A stretch of DNA of 64,000 bases. It comes from Aristolochia californica. Taxonomy: Eukaryota; Streptophyta; Magnoliopsida; Piperales; Aristolochiaceae. How positions within the stretch are numbered: the stretch's first letter is position 1; every line of letters starts with the position of its first letter. A program made the translations under genes and the position numbers. Under the pieces are notes generated by a model. That model made no database searches. It was given only the letters and a program-made list of their open reading frames with translations, and was not told the origin of the DNA. The stretch covers positions 10,491,758-10,555,757 of the forward strand of contig JARWKL010000009.1 of NCBI GenBank assembly GCA_029961685.1, in the 5' to 3' direction. Below are positions 32,901 to 47,900 of this stretch, piece by piece.

Positions 32901-35900
32901 TACGGAGAAATGAAAAGAAATCGGACCAACCTGAAGCTCCTTGGATTGGGTTCAATGACCATCATCCGAGGTAGCAGCCACAAACAGCCTAGGGAACGAT
33001 GAGCATTCAGTCTCCGGGAAGGAAACGAAGGCTCGCTTCCCGATGCTATGTACAATGATTCAGATTGCAAGGTCATCTCGGTCTCGGGTACGACAAATCA
33101 CCAAAGCTGAGTCGCCGAAAGAGAAAGATGTTTCTGATGACACAACATTTCCTCCTCTTCTGACTCTCCTAGCCAGAACATTTGTCCAGCCCCTTCGGTC
33201 CCGATTTTCATCTACTTTGGATTCACGGAAGTCATCATCGGGCAGCAGAGGATCGGAAGGATCCTCGTTCCCGGTCGGGCGATCCCGAGCTGAAGCACTG
33301 AGACACGGGATCCATGAGCTAGACTCTCCCTTCTCGAAACGACGCTCAAGACCACCATTTCTAGTAGAACGAAAGGAGAGGGAGGGAGGAGGCTGTATTG
33401 TACACCTTGTCTTTCTCCTTACCGGCAAAAAACCTCGTCGAAACGATTTCCAAACCGCCGATGGGGTCGACAGAGATTGACACAAGCCGTCGGCCACTGC
33501 AGGAGGGGATTGAGACTCCCCGAATCACTGAGACCTCCGTGTCGCGCATGTCGCCTCCAAGACCTCCTTTTTAGGAGATGTAAGTTTTTCTTCACCTTGA
33601 GATACTTAACAAAAAAAAAGAAGATAGATCAACAAAATTTCAACAACCATAATATTGTATTCCATAATGTGACAGCACAAAGGTCAGACCAATATGAACC
33701 CAATTGAACTGGAACAGAAGCCAGTTCAGTGATAGTCGCCCTTTTTATGACATCAGAGGAGACTGTAATCTCAACAACCACCAGAGTACAGAAATTTGTC
33801 AATGATGTAAGTTGACTGGGCACATCATGTAAAGGGCAAGTAAAACAGAGAAAAAGACTTCTTGTTAAAAAGAACCCCTTGTCATTATGTAAATCAATCT
33901 CTACTTGAGTTCCAACCAAACTACAATTGTGAAGTCTATAAGTGTAATTAGAATATGAGGGGTCAAACAGCATATGCTCATTCACCATTCTCTTCTTCTC
34001 TCTCAGATTACAAATCTTTACTCTGATCATTTTATTGTAACATGGTATCAAAGTTTAGGTTTTGAACTTTGTTTACTTCACTGCTTTGCTCGAATTTCAA
34101 TCAAATATGAGGAATAAGAATGTTAAAATTGAGTCCATTTCTTCGAAAATGACTTGTCGAAGTTGAGAGGTTATTCCCAATTAATAAACGTAGTATCCTT
34201 TCCAACCCAAAACCAATGTGGGATTATTCTTCCACATACAACAACATTCACTTTCAAACAACTAGCATACGACGTTGTGCACATATACAACTATAAACTG
34301 GTGTTTTGGTACACACAAGTCACTTCTAAGACCTCAAATCTGAGCCCCAGAAAACAAACAAAGAAGTAACACAAAACACAAAATCAGACTTGGGTTGGCT
34401 CTAGTTCCATTTTTGTTTGCCCACCAACATCTACATTCAAAAAAATTGTTTTCTATAAAAAACTTTTCCACAATTTTTTTTCCAAAAAGCCATTTAAATT
34501 TCAGAACATGTCTAGGAAACATAAAAAATCCAGAAAATTCCCAGGAAAATCATAAACTTTTCAGATGTTCCTCAAGAATTCTGGAAATTTTCTCAAAATT
34601 CCTAGAAATGTTTCCAGGAAATTTTCAGAGAATTTTGATTTTTTTGAAATTTCTATAAAGTCTGTAAAATATTAATTCATCCCATAAAATTAAAAAAAAA
34701 TCGATGAAAATGTCAGAAAATTCCATAAGAGTATATCACGATACCAAAAATTTCTAAAATATCCAAAAAAATTAAAAAATTTCAGAAGATTCCTGTAGTA
34801 AGAGTTTCCACTCTTATTTCCTCCAGTTCATTTCCATTGTTTAATCATGGCTGACAGGATTGGTCCATGGTTGATTGGAGTCAAATTAGGAAGTGCCAAA
34901 ATTTATTACCATTATCCAATTCCATCTCAAAAAAAGGTAACACTGAACGAGCATCCTTTTTAACCTATGACATCAAATTCTAGAGTTCTTTTGGAATTTC
35001 ATTATTTTTTTGGTTCTAAATTTAGAAACAGCCTTAGTTTCTTGCAAAAACCTTGTCAGTATTCTGTTTAGTAAAAACTTTCTTTTGGGAAAAAAAGTTC
35101 CCTTTTGTTTTGAGATTTATTTAAATTCCTAATTTTGAGTTTCTTAGGTTGATCTTCTTATTTTATGGTCCAAGGATTGATTCTTTGTCATGTTTAATAG
35201 ATTAATAATGGTATAAAACTGCTTCCATGTCTTCGGTTTTGTGGATTGAGCCTCTTGCTCAATGGCCACATGGGGGTTTTCTAGTGTGAAGCCCCAAGTT
35301 TAAATCTCACCAGGGTAAGGGGCTCAACAGTTTCAAAAGTATAAAACAAGACATAATTGTTTCCGTAGTTCCTAAGCAAGTTTTTCTAGTTGTTGATTTT
35401 TATCACAATTTTTCTTTTGAAATCATCTTTCATGTTTTCATTGATTTCAATTTTTTTTTGCTTTGTTTAACAAAACTTTTTACAAATCCCAACTTTCCAG
35501 TTCTCTACTTATTTTGGGAGATCCTCTTTTTTTTTTGACAAAAAGCAAAAAATGATGAAAATATGAAGATAGAAGAGAAGTGTTGAAAAACAAGAATAGG
35601 GGCATTTTGGTCATTTTACCTTATCATTATTTATATTTCTTGATGTAATCTTATTCTACATGTCAAACTATGTCTATGGACCAAATTTCATGTATAGGGG
35701 ATACGTAGAATAAGAGATATAGAGAATTAGGATTTATACTTAAAGTAGGGGCAATATTGTAAATTGTACTCAACTCACTCAACCCTAAGCTATAAATAGA
35801 AATTGGGAGATGTCAAAGTCCCCCATCTCAGCTACTTTCTCAATTTTCTCTTCTCCACTTTCTCTCCCTCTCATTCTCTCTCTTCAACCTTCTTTCTTCT

Positions 35901-38900
35901 TACTTTTTTCAATAAGAATAAGCACAGGGGACGAAGTTTTTTCATCAAAAAACAGGGGGACGAGGTTGCTGAGAAGCAGTGGAGAAAGGTTGCGTGATCA
36001 GTCTCGAAAATCGAGACTGAACCCTCTTATACTCACTTAAGTGAAATTATGGTAAAAAGACAGAAATGTCCCTTAAGTACAAACACTTCATATCTCTCTC
36101 TCTCTGTACAACTCTGATTTAAACACAAATTGTAACATATGCATATAACATGAAAACTACCCTGATGGTACATTATGACACTTATGATACATTAATAAAT
36201 GACCAAAATACATTTGGCTATGTAATTTAACACTCCCCCTCAAGCTAGAGAGTAGATATAAAAAAATCCCAGCTTATCACAAAATTTCAAGTATTCGTTC
36301 CTTCCAAGAGGTCTCATAAACACAATCTCCAAGCTGCCCTAAGGACTTCACTTATAGAGTAACAACTTTCCCTTGCAAGACAGCATCTCTAATAAAATGA
36401 CAGTCGACTTCTCTATGTTTCGTTCTTTCATAAAACACTGGGTTGCTTATTATGAAAATTGTTGCTTGATTATCACACTTCATAGTCATAGGTTCTAGAA
36501 CAGAAAAACCAAACTCAACCAAGCCAAACTTAACCCACAAAATCTCACTAACTGTGCGAATCATTGCTCTGTACTCAGCCTCTACAATAAATTTGGCCAC
36601 TACAGCTTGTTTCGTGCTCTTCTAGCACACTAGGATACCTCCAATAAAACAATAGTAACCAGTAGTGGACCTCCTATCCATTTTACACCCAACATAATCT
36701 GCATCAGAGTAACCTAGTACATCAGTCATATCATTCTAAGTATACATGAGGCCTTTTCCAAGAGCCCCTTTCAAATATTTCAAAATTTGGTGAGCCGCAT
36801 CTAAATGTACCAACCTTAGATTCTCCATAAACTAGTTCACTACTTCCATAGCAAAAGATATATTGGGCCTGGTGATTGTCGCATAGATCAACTTCCCAAC
36901 TAGGCGTTTGTACTCAGTCTTATCCTTAACAAAAGGACCATGGGAGAAGTCCACAAGCTAAGCACCTTGTCAAATTTTTAGAAAAGAGGAAAACTTCATT
37001 GACTTATTGTAATCTTAGTACATGAGCCCCTATTTATAATAGAGGAAAGTAATAGAGTCCAATTACAATTAAACTACCTTTGTCCCAATTACACCCAAAG
37101 TCTAACACCTAAAAATCAATCCTAGCATAATTCAACAACTCAACATAAATAGAAGACTAAAATAACTAAAACATCTTTAAGCTAAGACTCTTCTATGAGC
37201 CTTCCTTCTGTGAGACTCTTGTAAGACTCCATATTAATTCTTGCTTTGTGAAACTTTTTACTGTGAGAATCATGTAAGAGTCTTCCATATCTTCGCTTCA
37301 ACACTCCCCCTCCAGCTGAAGTTTATAACTTCAGCTTACAATGAAAAGGATCTTGGTCTTCAATTTTCTTTGCCACAAAATACTCTTCATAGATGTAAAA
37401 ACTTCATCTTTTGTACTCCCCCTTTCTTGAATATTTTGGTCACATAAAAATTACCACAACGTGTGGAACAAAATACCTATTTCTTGTACTTCTTCTACCT
37501 CTCCTCCTCAAGCTGGGGATAAAAAGGACGTAGAGAATCAACTTGGATAAAACACAATATGGGAGAAGAAAATCATTCCTAGTCGTACGACAAAGCTCCA
37601 TACACCAGTCAAAACGGTTGTAGTTTGAAACAACACTCCGCTCAATTTTAAAGGTGGAAAACTAACCCAACTTTAAGGCTAAAAATATATACTACTCACT
37701 TTTTAAGGGTAGCTCAAACACAAATCACCTCTTGAGTGAAAAATAAAAGACTTGACTTAAGCTGGATGTTGGGTACACTCTTATACTTTTTAGGTAGTGG
37801 GACTAGGTATTGTTTTGAAGTGATAAAAACACAAGAGGATAAACTGAAAAAATACTTGAGGAAAACAACTTTAACCAGAAGGAGGCGATTATGCAACACT
37901 CATACTTCCATAGTGACCTTTTTATTTGGAAAACTAGAGGAGACTATAACTGTAGAACTTAATAAACTTGACTAAGTATAACTTTTTTGGGGTAATCACA
38001 ATTTTTCATAGTTAACTATGTAGAAGATATACAACCAAGTAACAAAAACACAAAACTTAAAAACAATATTGATGCAAGATATATCTTGAATGAGCACATC
38101 ATGGAGTGATTAAGTTGGACTAAAACTTTATGATTAGAAGACAAATTTGGCTAAAAACTCAGATTTTAGGAGAAAGGGAAACTCAAATCATGTCAATGCC
38201 TCGAGAGATAATAGGAGAGGAAATAGGGAAAAATGAGAGATTTTCAGCAGGACTGACCTTTGATACTTCTAATATCAATATCTCCAAAAATATTGCTCAG
38301 AATCACAAACAATTTGTTAATCAAGAAACTAGACTCAAATATCTTTAATTTGATATTCAATTTGCCATAAAAATATTCGTTCTTAAATCTTTTATGACCT
38401 CTTGATTTTCTTCATTATGTATTTTGACCCTTGCCGACTGCGATGTGAATATCTCCTTAACTATAGATCAAATTGACATGAAATTTTCTCATTCTAAAAA
38501 CTAGACTTCAATATCTTTCATCCAAGTATAACTTCTCTTCATAAAACATACTTCTTTTGAGATAAAGAAGTTGATATATTTCGGGAATTTGTAATCAAAC
38601 CGAACTAAATATTCTTTCTTCTTTGGCCAGCAAGACCATTGATTCTTCCAAGATCAATATCTCCCTCTAGAAAGCTCAGATTGAGAATTGGTTAAATACG
38701 TAAGAAAATAGACTTATAGATATTTCTTTGGATATATATTTCTCCCTGTAAATTCCCGTTCTTGATGGCATAAGATGGCTCAAAAGTTGAAGCTTTCTGC
38801 TATTGCTCGAACCTCTCTTGCAGTCTGACCTTTCTGCTTCAAATATCTATTTCTCTTTGTAGAAAACTCTGATTTCCAAAATTTGTTTAGTGTTGGAAAG

Positions 38901-41900
38901 TAGAGTTGATTATCTTTCCGTCAATATGTAACTTGCAATATGAAAAGCTCGGTATGGAGGCGCGAATGCCAAGAAAACAACGGATATTGGAATCAAACAG
39001 AAAAAAAAAGATAGAATACGAACCTAAACTATTAGAGATGATAGATCAAAAAAATATCACATTATCTTTGTGGGTTGACCAAGTCAACTCACTGAAAATG
39101 CTATGATACCATGTTGAATTTCTGGAAAAGAGGAAAACTTTGATTAACTTCTTGTAATCTGAGTACAACTCTCCTCTTCTCCTCCTAAAACTTGCTCTCC
39201 ACAACTCTCCTTCTTTTTCTCACCCCTTAATCATCTTCTACTTTGATTATACATCATGGAATCCTAAGTTTCAATCTATTGAGAAAGAACAATACCTTTT
39301 TTACTCTGAGTTGCTTCAATGCCAAGGAAATACTTAAGTTGTCCTATATCTTTGGTTTGAAATTGTGTGGCCAAATACTATTTTACTTCTACAATCCCTT
39401 CTAAATCACTGCCAAACAAGATAATGTTATCAAAATACACAATTAAAATAACAATACTTTGCTTCCTTTTGAGTACAAAGATCAAATGATCATAGTGACT
39501 TCTATAAAACCCAAAATGTGTTACCACGGTACTGAAATTTCTCAAACCAAGCTCTTAGACTCTATTTAAGCCCATAAAAGGCTTTCATCCACAGGCACAC
39601 TTTAGCATTCTCCCCCTAAGCAACATACCCCGGAGGTTGCCCCATATACACCTCTTCCTTCAAGTCCCTATATAGAAAAGTGTTCTTACATCCAACTAAA
39701 ACAATGGCCAACCCTGATTTAATACCATTGAAACCAATATACAGACGGAAGTAAGTTGAGCAACAGGTGAGAATGTCTCAAAGACATCTACACCAAATGT
39801 TTATGTATAGCCCTTGGCTACTAATCTGGCCTTATACAGCTTAATAGTCACATCTGCCTTATACTTGATAGTATAGACTCAATGACATCCAACAACAACT
39901 GCTCCAAAAGGAGAGTCACATAGGCTCCATGTGCCTCTAGAACCAATGCACCCATTTCCTCATCTATAGCACATTTCCTCTTAGGTCAAAATCACAACAT
40001 CTTTTACTGAATGAGGAATAGAAGACAAGGACAACGACATGTATGAATGGGACAAGAAATCAAAGCATACATAGTGAGAAATAGGATTAGAAGTACACAA
40101 CCTTTCACCTTTCCGAAGACTAATAGGAAGATCCAAGTCAAAGGTAGTAGGACCTATACGCAAAGAGGAAGATGGCTGGTCATGAGAAGAGAGCTCACGA
40201 GCTGGAAAGTTTGTTAGTGTTAATGGAGGCAATAAGCGACGAGAACGTCTCCTATACACCTGAAGTGGTGGAGTAGGACCTATAGAAGGTGGATCATAAC
40301 AGCAATGGGAATTGGGTTATCCATATTAGGTTTAGATAGAGATTATGTAGAAGATGCAAAATATGGAGTAGACTCAAAAAATGTGACATCAGAAGAAATA
40401 TATGTTTTCCTATTGACTGGATCATATCACTTGTATTCCTTCTAATTACGTGAATTACCTAGGAAGACATTTGATAGCACAAGGACATAACTTATCCATA
40501 GATGGATTGAAAGAATCAACAAAACAAGTAGACCTAAATATTCGAGGAACAACATCAAACAATTTTCATTATGGTTTTAAAATTTAAATCAGAATTTTGC
40601 CTTGCACAACAGATGATGGCATACGATTAATCTCCAATATGATTTAGGAATATGAAGTGAAATAATAAAGTATGAATTACTTCAAGAAGATGTCAACTTT
40701 TACGCTCGCCAACCCCATTTTGTTGGAGAGTATACACACATGAAGTGTGATGATTAATTCCATGCAAGGCACAAAAAGATGCAAACTGCTGGTTGAGAAA
40801 ATCAAGTCCATTAACAGTGTGAAACACACTAACACGTACATCAAATTGATTTTTTATTTCATTAAAAAACTTCACAAAAACATCAAAGACCTTGAATTTT
40901 TCTTGTAAAAGGTACAAGTCACCCAACTGGAATCATCAATGAAGGACACAAAGTACGTAAAGCCAAATGGACTTAGGACTCTATGTGGGCCTCATACATC
41001 AGAATGAATTAATTCAAAAAGACGAGAACTACGACTAGAACTAAATGGGAAACTGGAGCTACTTTGTTTTCCAAATTGACAAGACTCATAGTCAAAAGAA
41101 ACATCAACAGATAAAGATGAAAAGGACTGAAGGAGTTTTTTTGGTGATGGATGCCCCACCCTCAGGTGCCATAAAAAAGTGAATCTTTTGCAGACAATGC
41201 CACAATTGTCGGAGTAGATACACTATTCAGCACATAAAGAACATATTTCTCATGTTCGAAACCAATTATCTTCTTTGTCTTCAAGTCCTGAAACACACAT
41301 GATATAGGAGAGAATGTTTCAAAACAATTCCAGGATTTAGCAATGTGATTGACAGAAAGTAAATTAACTAGAAAGTTGGGAACAAACAAAATAGACTCCA
41401 ATAACATTTTGAAGTAGGTTGGAGATTACCCTTCCCCTTAATTGGGCAAGTAGAACCATCAACCAAGACCACATGACATAAGACTATGAGGAATTAATTC
41501 ATTGATATAAATACTTTATACCTGACATGTAAGAAGAAACTCTTGAATGAATGATCTAGGAGAGAGAGTGTGACACATTCAATGCACTCATACTTGTGTT
41601 TGCCATTGTGGCACTTGCTGTAGTAGAGGAGTTAGGCACAAAGGTACTAATGGTTATAGTAGAAGCAGTGGTCAACTAACCTAGTCGTTGAAGCTATCAT
41701 TGTATTTCATCCTGAGGTCCTAGATAGGAGGATGTATCAGGGCTTGTCACAATAGAGTTAGCTCAGGCTGGCTTACCAAATTTCTCCCAACATTTTCAGA
41801 GAAGTGGTTGTTTCTTCTACAGTGAATACATCTCCTATCACCCCTATCATTTCGGCCACGACCACAAGTAACGGAATCACTCCCATGCCCTCTATTACCA

Positions 41901-44900
41901 TTTCCACGATCTTGGTTCTCAACCTTATTATATAATGGATGAAGGTTAAGGGTTGTTGCATGAAATGGTCGGGTATTTTTCTCACCCTTGCCTACCACTA
42001 CACCTTCTGCTTATATAACTCTATTAAAGGTATGTTCAAGGGTAGTGGTATCATCATAGTAACTGAGCCCTTATGGCATCATATTCTAATCCTAAACCAT
42101 CAAAGAACCAAGCAACATGTATCTGATTTTCCTTCTTTCGAATGTCTTCAGCATTCATAGTGAAAGGATGAAATATATTAATCTCCAGCAATACTCCTCT
42201 AATCTCAGTTAAGTAGTTTGTTACTGTCTGATCACCCTTCTTCATATTGAAATGCCGAACATATAGCTCATATATGTGAGACAGGTTGCTCTCCTGTGAA
42301 AAAATAGAGCCTAGAGTAGCCCATATTTCTTTGGCTGTCCCACAACTCAATATTTGATCACTAAATCGGGCTTCCATGCTATTGTAACTAAGTCATGACC
42401 TGGTTATCTTCGGCTTCCCAATCTTCAGTGATAGGTGGAGGATGATCATCTCTGATGTATTTAGCTTTCCTTTTGGCTTCAGGTACATAAGTACAGATAA
42501 AGACCAATTCACATAATTTGAACCATTCAATTTGATTGAAGTAATCTGAATAGAACCTGAATCCTTACCTTAAGAGACCTCAGAAGGTCTAAATGCAGCA
42601 TCTTGTGTGCTTAATTCAGCCATTTAGAGTCTTAGAAACACCCCAACAAGCATACAAAACTAATCAGGGGAAGTACCAAACTCAATTTGAAGACACTTCA
42701 ATATTTTCAAAATTAGGCCACGGGCATGTGGGTCCCACACTTCCAATTAGGAGACACCCTTCTCAATCTTCCACAACAACTCAATCAATCCCAATTACAG
42801 GCAACAACAATCTCAACATAGCATATTAATCAATTTTAGCATGATGATGCAGACATAGGTAAGATGATGCAGGCAGATTGGGAAGTAAAGGCTTCAGGAA
42901 GGGTCCCTAGGCACAATTGGGTATTATAACTGCTCAAATAGCAGCAGTAGCCATCAACCAAAGGAGGTTATGGCAGTAGGAAAAAGAAACAATTGAGATT
43001 CGCCCTACCAGAGAGGAGATCGCCTTCAGTTCTTCCTTTAGGACTAATAGATCTGTGAGAAAGAGACACAATCTGCAGTAAAAGTCCCCAAGAATCGAAG
43101 CTACTGCTTTGATAGGGCAATAAAATGCAAAAAAATGATGAAAATATGAAGATAAAAGAGAAGAAGGGGGAAAAGGTTTTCTGAGAAGCAGCAGAGAAAA
43201 GTTGAGTGATCAGTCTTGAAAATCAAGACTGATCCCTCTTATACTCACTTAAGTGAAATTATGGTAAAAGGACAGAAATGCCCTTTAAGTACAAACACTC
43301 CATATCTCTCTCTATACAACCCTGGTTTTAACACAAATTGAAACATAGGCATATGATATGAAAACTATCCTGATGGTACATTATGATACTTATCAGACAT
43401 GGAAAAATGACTAAAGTACCCCAGCCTATGTGACTCAACATCTTTTTTATTTGTCTGTTAGCTTATTGGATCTTTCAATCTGTCATAGCCTCTATCCAAT
43501 TAGACTTCTTGAAATATTACTGTTATTTAGCAGGACAATAAAGAATTTAAATATTGAGAGTAATTTAAATTTTCCTACTATGTTTCACTTACATTTTTGT
43601 TCCAAGTTGCGGCTCCATACCATAATAACTCAGCTTGAGGGATAGTATTATGATATTGATAAAATTTGGTCCAAGAACTCATTTAACAATTGCACAACTT
43701 AGGCAACCATACAGAGAAAAGAATGTTTTTTGTAGTTATTTTTGTAAGATAAAATGCAGACAAAGTCATATCTTAATAGAATGTTTCATTGCAAAGTTGG
43801 CCTGCAGGTGCATTTGGCACTCATTAATGTCAGCTCCATTGTCATCTGTCTGCGGTGAGCTATGCATCCAACTATGGCAAGTTGGGTTGGCATCTATAAC
43901 TTATATGCACTAGCTTGAGGAGAATGTTAGGTACATAAAATAAAGGGAGTCTCATTGTTTGAGTAAATCAGAGAAAGGAAGATTTGTTGTTAAAGAAGCA
44001 GTCCTTGTCATTGTGTAATTCAATCTATCTATTTTAGCTTCAATACAAACAAAGAAAATTATAGCGTACAAGTATATATAAAATACAAGGGATCAAACAG
44101 AGTATCCTCAACCACCATTCTCCTCTTCTTCTCTCACATTACCAGATTTTTTAACAGAAACATTAAGTAACAGGGCCTCATCAAGTTAAGCACATATATA
44201 GAATCAGTACAACCAAACTCAACATATACCAGCTGCAGTAAAAAAGAAACATGTCCATGGCAACTCCAGAAAAGGTTAGAGATCCTTAATATAGGAAATA
44301 AGGAAATGTTGTGTACCCTATCAACATGACTGATACTGAAAGAAAGAAATTTCTTTTTGAGCTCCTTGGCCTCCTTACACAAGTCAATCATGTTCTGGTG
44401 CTTGGTCTGCCATAGACCTTGCATCTGTCTCAATCAAAAAGAGTGTTGTGTATCAAGTGGTACAACGAGAGAAGGAAAGAAAATATACAGATTATAAAAA
44501 AATATTTTATTCCACTAAGAGTGCCGTGACACTATTCACCTATGCATTATTCCTGAAATAGAAAGCATTAATCAATAATGTACACCTAAGAAGAGCTTGT
44601 GTGGGAAAGATGATTTCTGATAGAGAGTAGAATCTTATTTGTACAAGGCAAATCAGTTAACATTCATAAAGATGGGGAATGGAGAGTAGAGAGAGAGAAA
44701 GAGAGGTAGAACAAGAAGATGAAAAGGAATATATCAGTAGGGTGTTTACCTGAACAAATATCAAGTCAATCTTCTCGATTGGTCAGCTTAGAATCAGAGT
44801 TTGGGAACAATTGAGAACCATAGATGTAGTATAATAATTACCCGTTTTCCTTAACATAGACACCTAATAGAAATTCAAATCTAACATCTCTACAGAGAAA

Positions 44901-47900
44901 GAGACATCTAATAAAGTTGGAACATTACTCAGAAATCCAAATCGAACAATAAGTTCCTAATTAAACTATCACTTCTAATACCCCATCACAACTAAAAATA
45001 ACACAGAAAACGACTATAGACAAACTCTTTAATATAGAGCGTTATCTCTCTTCTATCAAGTTATAAATTCATCAAGTGATGGTAATCAATATTGGAGGCA
45101 TGAATCATTAGCAGTTGTAATATAAACTATATCCAACTTCCAGTGTTCAATTATTTCTTTCAATATACATGTACTATCAATCTACAGAAAACTTCACTAA
45201 CCCTCAGACCTATGTTTTATTATTCTACTTTGTCTATAAAAAATGTCAGAAATATGACAGACCATTTTGATTGCAATGAAATGCTCATTTTAGCACATCT
45301 TGCTAGCACAGATTTATAAGGACTGGCAAAATTTCATTAAATGCTAAAAAGACTACTGACTTCAAAAAATGATGACAATGAAGAGAAGAAAAACTAACCT
45401 GCATGCAGACAAGTTTAGAGTCCCCTTTCACATGAATATTCTTGAATCCTTTCATCAGAGCATACTTTAATCCTAATATCATAGATCGATACTCAGCAAC
45501 ATTGTTAGTCGCACTCCCTATACCTTGAGCTAATCTCCAAACCTTAACAGGAAAAATTAGGTAAGATAGAGAAAATATATGACAGAAGAAAAAAAAAGTG
45601 AAAGATAAGTGACAAATGTTAGAAACAACGCATACTGCAGTTCCATCCTCAGACCGCAAGATGGCTCCAGCACCAGCTTTTCCAGGATTTCCTTTTGATG
45701 CACCATCAAACTCAAGAATGCAAGAAAGCTGTGGTAAAGATTGCAATCACACAAAGTCATTGCCCTAGAAAAGCAAAAAAAACCAGCCACTGGTGAAACT
45801 GATACACTGAAGTCGAAAACTTTTTACTTGTAGTAAATTTAATGAGATATCAACCCCTTCATTGCATCAACTTACACTCTTCGAAACAGATGATTGCAAC
45901 TCTGCGAAATCTCCCACTTTTATTTGTTTTTTTTGCCGATCTTTTGAAACAGTTGCCGACTCAACCAATTCCTAGAAAATATCATGCAGATTAAAATAAA
46001 GTGAAAACATGACCAAATTTGTCAACATTTTTCCTTGTCTTTATGCAACAAGAATGCATAAATTCAATCCATTTTTGGGTTTTTTTATAGGGCACAACCC
46101 ATTTTTGGTTTTTATAAAATACAAAGCAAAATAAATGCTTCCAACATTTGCTTTCATCTTGTTACTGCTAATATTGAAGAATAGATCAAATTAGCATTTA
46201 AAATACTTTACTTTTCATGAAGTCAAGATTCAACTTATGATATTTTTTTTTTTTAAATGATGCTGATTTTTATTAAGACAAAAGCTCAAGAGAGCATATT
46301 ACAAAGGAGGGAAGCCTTCCCAAACAATGAGAGATTATTGGGAAGTTCCGAATTTTGCCAATTTATCAGCCAAAGAGTTGGCTGATCTAGGAATGAGATT
46401 CCAAGTACAATATGTAGAAGATACAATGTCAGCAATACTATTAGTGATGGCCCAGTGGCGCCAAGGGGAGAAGTTGTCTTTGGAACACCAAATAATGAAA
46501 GTCTTCGAGTCGCCTTCAATGATTAACTTGCCATGGAGACGATCCCTGAAGATTTGGAGGCCGAACAGTAGAGCACTAACTTCAGCAGTAATAGAATCGA
46601 CAATGCCCACCGGACCAGCATAAGAAAGAATATGGTCTCCATTGTGACCTCTGAACACACCACCTGCTCCAGCTGGCCCAGGACCATCCAACTTATGATA
46701 TTTTTATTGGTAAAAATTGATGGAATCCAAGAAACTTATATGTTGCACACACTGTATTTCTCCCAGATCAGTTTTTTAAGAGACATCTAATATAACCCTC
46801 TTAAGAAGGTCCTATCTTCTTCAACCAAGTGTAGAGAAAAAGTGAAAGTTGGAGGCTAAAAGGCTAGGATAATTAGGTGAAGGTAATTCTAAAGGGGAAA
46901 AGGAGGTAAGAGAAGGGAAGAAGGAAGAACAATTAGAGAGGGAGAGACGTTTCCTTGGAGGAAAACAAAAGGGAGATAGAAGAAGAGAAAGGCTTGAGTA
47001 GATAGAAGAAGAGAAAGGCTTGAGTAGATAGAAAAGGAGAGAAGAGGGAAGAGAAGTAGATAGAGAAAGCTCAAATTTAGAGAGAGAGAGAGAGTGTGTT
47101 AGGCACCAGTGGGGAGAGAGGGAGGAGAGAAACAAGCAAAACAAATAATGGCTTTAGGCATACCTACCCCTAGCCAAGCTCTTTCTATTTATAATTCCTC
47201 TTGTACATCAAATAGGCTATTCCTACTTTAACAAAGACTCAAACACATTAAATAAGAAACTAGAGATTACATCAAATAAGAAATCTAGGACTCCTAATAG
47301 GAAACTTAAACTCACACCCTAAGACTCCTTGCTTGACCAACCTTTTGACTTTTCCTTGACAAAAGTTCCCAAATTACCCCAAAGATGGCACCCCCCTCCC
47401 TTTCCCATGCTTGGCATCCAAGTCATAGAATGAATTCCCAAACTACCCTTGATCTCCAAATTACCCCTATTGATCCCCTAACTCCCCTTATAATACAAAA
47501 CTATGGATTATATCATGGCACACCTCCTGGGACATCAACCTTGTCCTCAAGGTTGAAGAATTGGGAAACCTTTGTAAGAATTCTTCGATCAGGCTAGAGT
47601 CTAGCTTTTGGTGCTACTTGTTATGCTGAATTTGCAACCACCGGTGTGCTAAGGTGAAGTGGTGCTTGATGAGTTTAAAGGTCAAATCGGGCTAGCTAAC
47701 CATGTGCTAGAGCACCTACCATTAGGTCTTTCCAAGTCCAAGGGAGGAAATTAGAACGTGCGGGAGATAAATTAATGAATGGTGGTGGTGGTGAGAGTGC
47801 AACATACATAAGGTTTACATGGGAGTATGAATGAGGTTTCTCTTGTTAGGAGTTAAGAGGTAGGGTTTGTGGAGTGAGTCAAGTGTGTGTTGACTTAGGA

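Larger units (their letters stand above)
25750..33589 (-). mobile_element. Near full-length plant LINE with 18-bp target duplication
   Basis: The target duplication CTTCACCTTGAGATACTT lies at 25732-25749 and 33590-33607. On the minus strand the 3' end next to 25750 carries a short A-run (T25748-T25753 on the plus strand). ORF1 opens at 33497. ORF2 starts at 30189 overlapping the ORF1 stop as ATGA. ORF2 keeps an endonuclease, reverse transcriptase with YADD, zf-RVT and RNase H. Two Copia-family insertions (28608-29051 and 30525-32400) account for about 2.3 kb, leaving roughly 5.5 kb of LINE. Several stops and shifts show it is no longer active. Confidence 0.92.
33813..44156 (+). mobile_element. 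LTR retroelement with both LTRs, interrupted by a Copia
   Basis: 5' LTR 33813-34042 is followed by primer site TGGTATCAAAG (34043). 3' LTR 43925-44156 is preceded by the PPT-like GCTTGAGGAGAA. The LTRs are about 230 bp and align along their length, with shared CTTGTCATT and GGGTCAAACAG-like tracts. Internal sequence outside the nested Copia (35536-43440) is about 2 kb with no clear gag or pol. Hence it may be non-autonomous. Target duplication was not found (TAAGT left, GAAAC right). Confidence 0.72.
23964..44316 (-). other. Intron 7 of the RNase H gene, 20.4 kb, transposon-filled
   Basis: Canonical donor GTACAC (44316 side) and acceptor GGAAG (23964 side). It contains a LINE (25750-33589) and an LTR element with nested Copia (33813-44156), leaving about 2 kb of other sequence. 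The 23964-25730 part has no recognised element apart from a diverged repeat pair at about 25250-25330 and 25450-25535. Confidence 0.8.

Noticed and set aside
33043..33480. 145-codon plus-strand frame
   Set aside because: It is the antisense of LINE ORF1; the minus strand has the recognisable start and the matching length.
45303..45746. 147-codon single-exon RNase H reading starting MQSLPQLSC
   Set aside because: It reads through introns 4/5 sequence. Splice signals and the RNase H family alignment show exons 4-6 instead.
46821..47144. 107-codon Ser/Leu-rich minus-strand frame
   Set aside because: Derived from a purine-rich AGAG tract inside the Gypsy-like LTR; overlapping frames in two phases are equally open.
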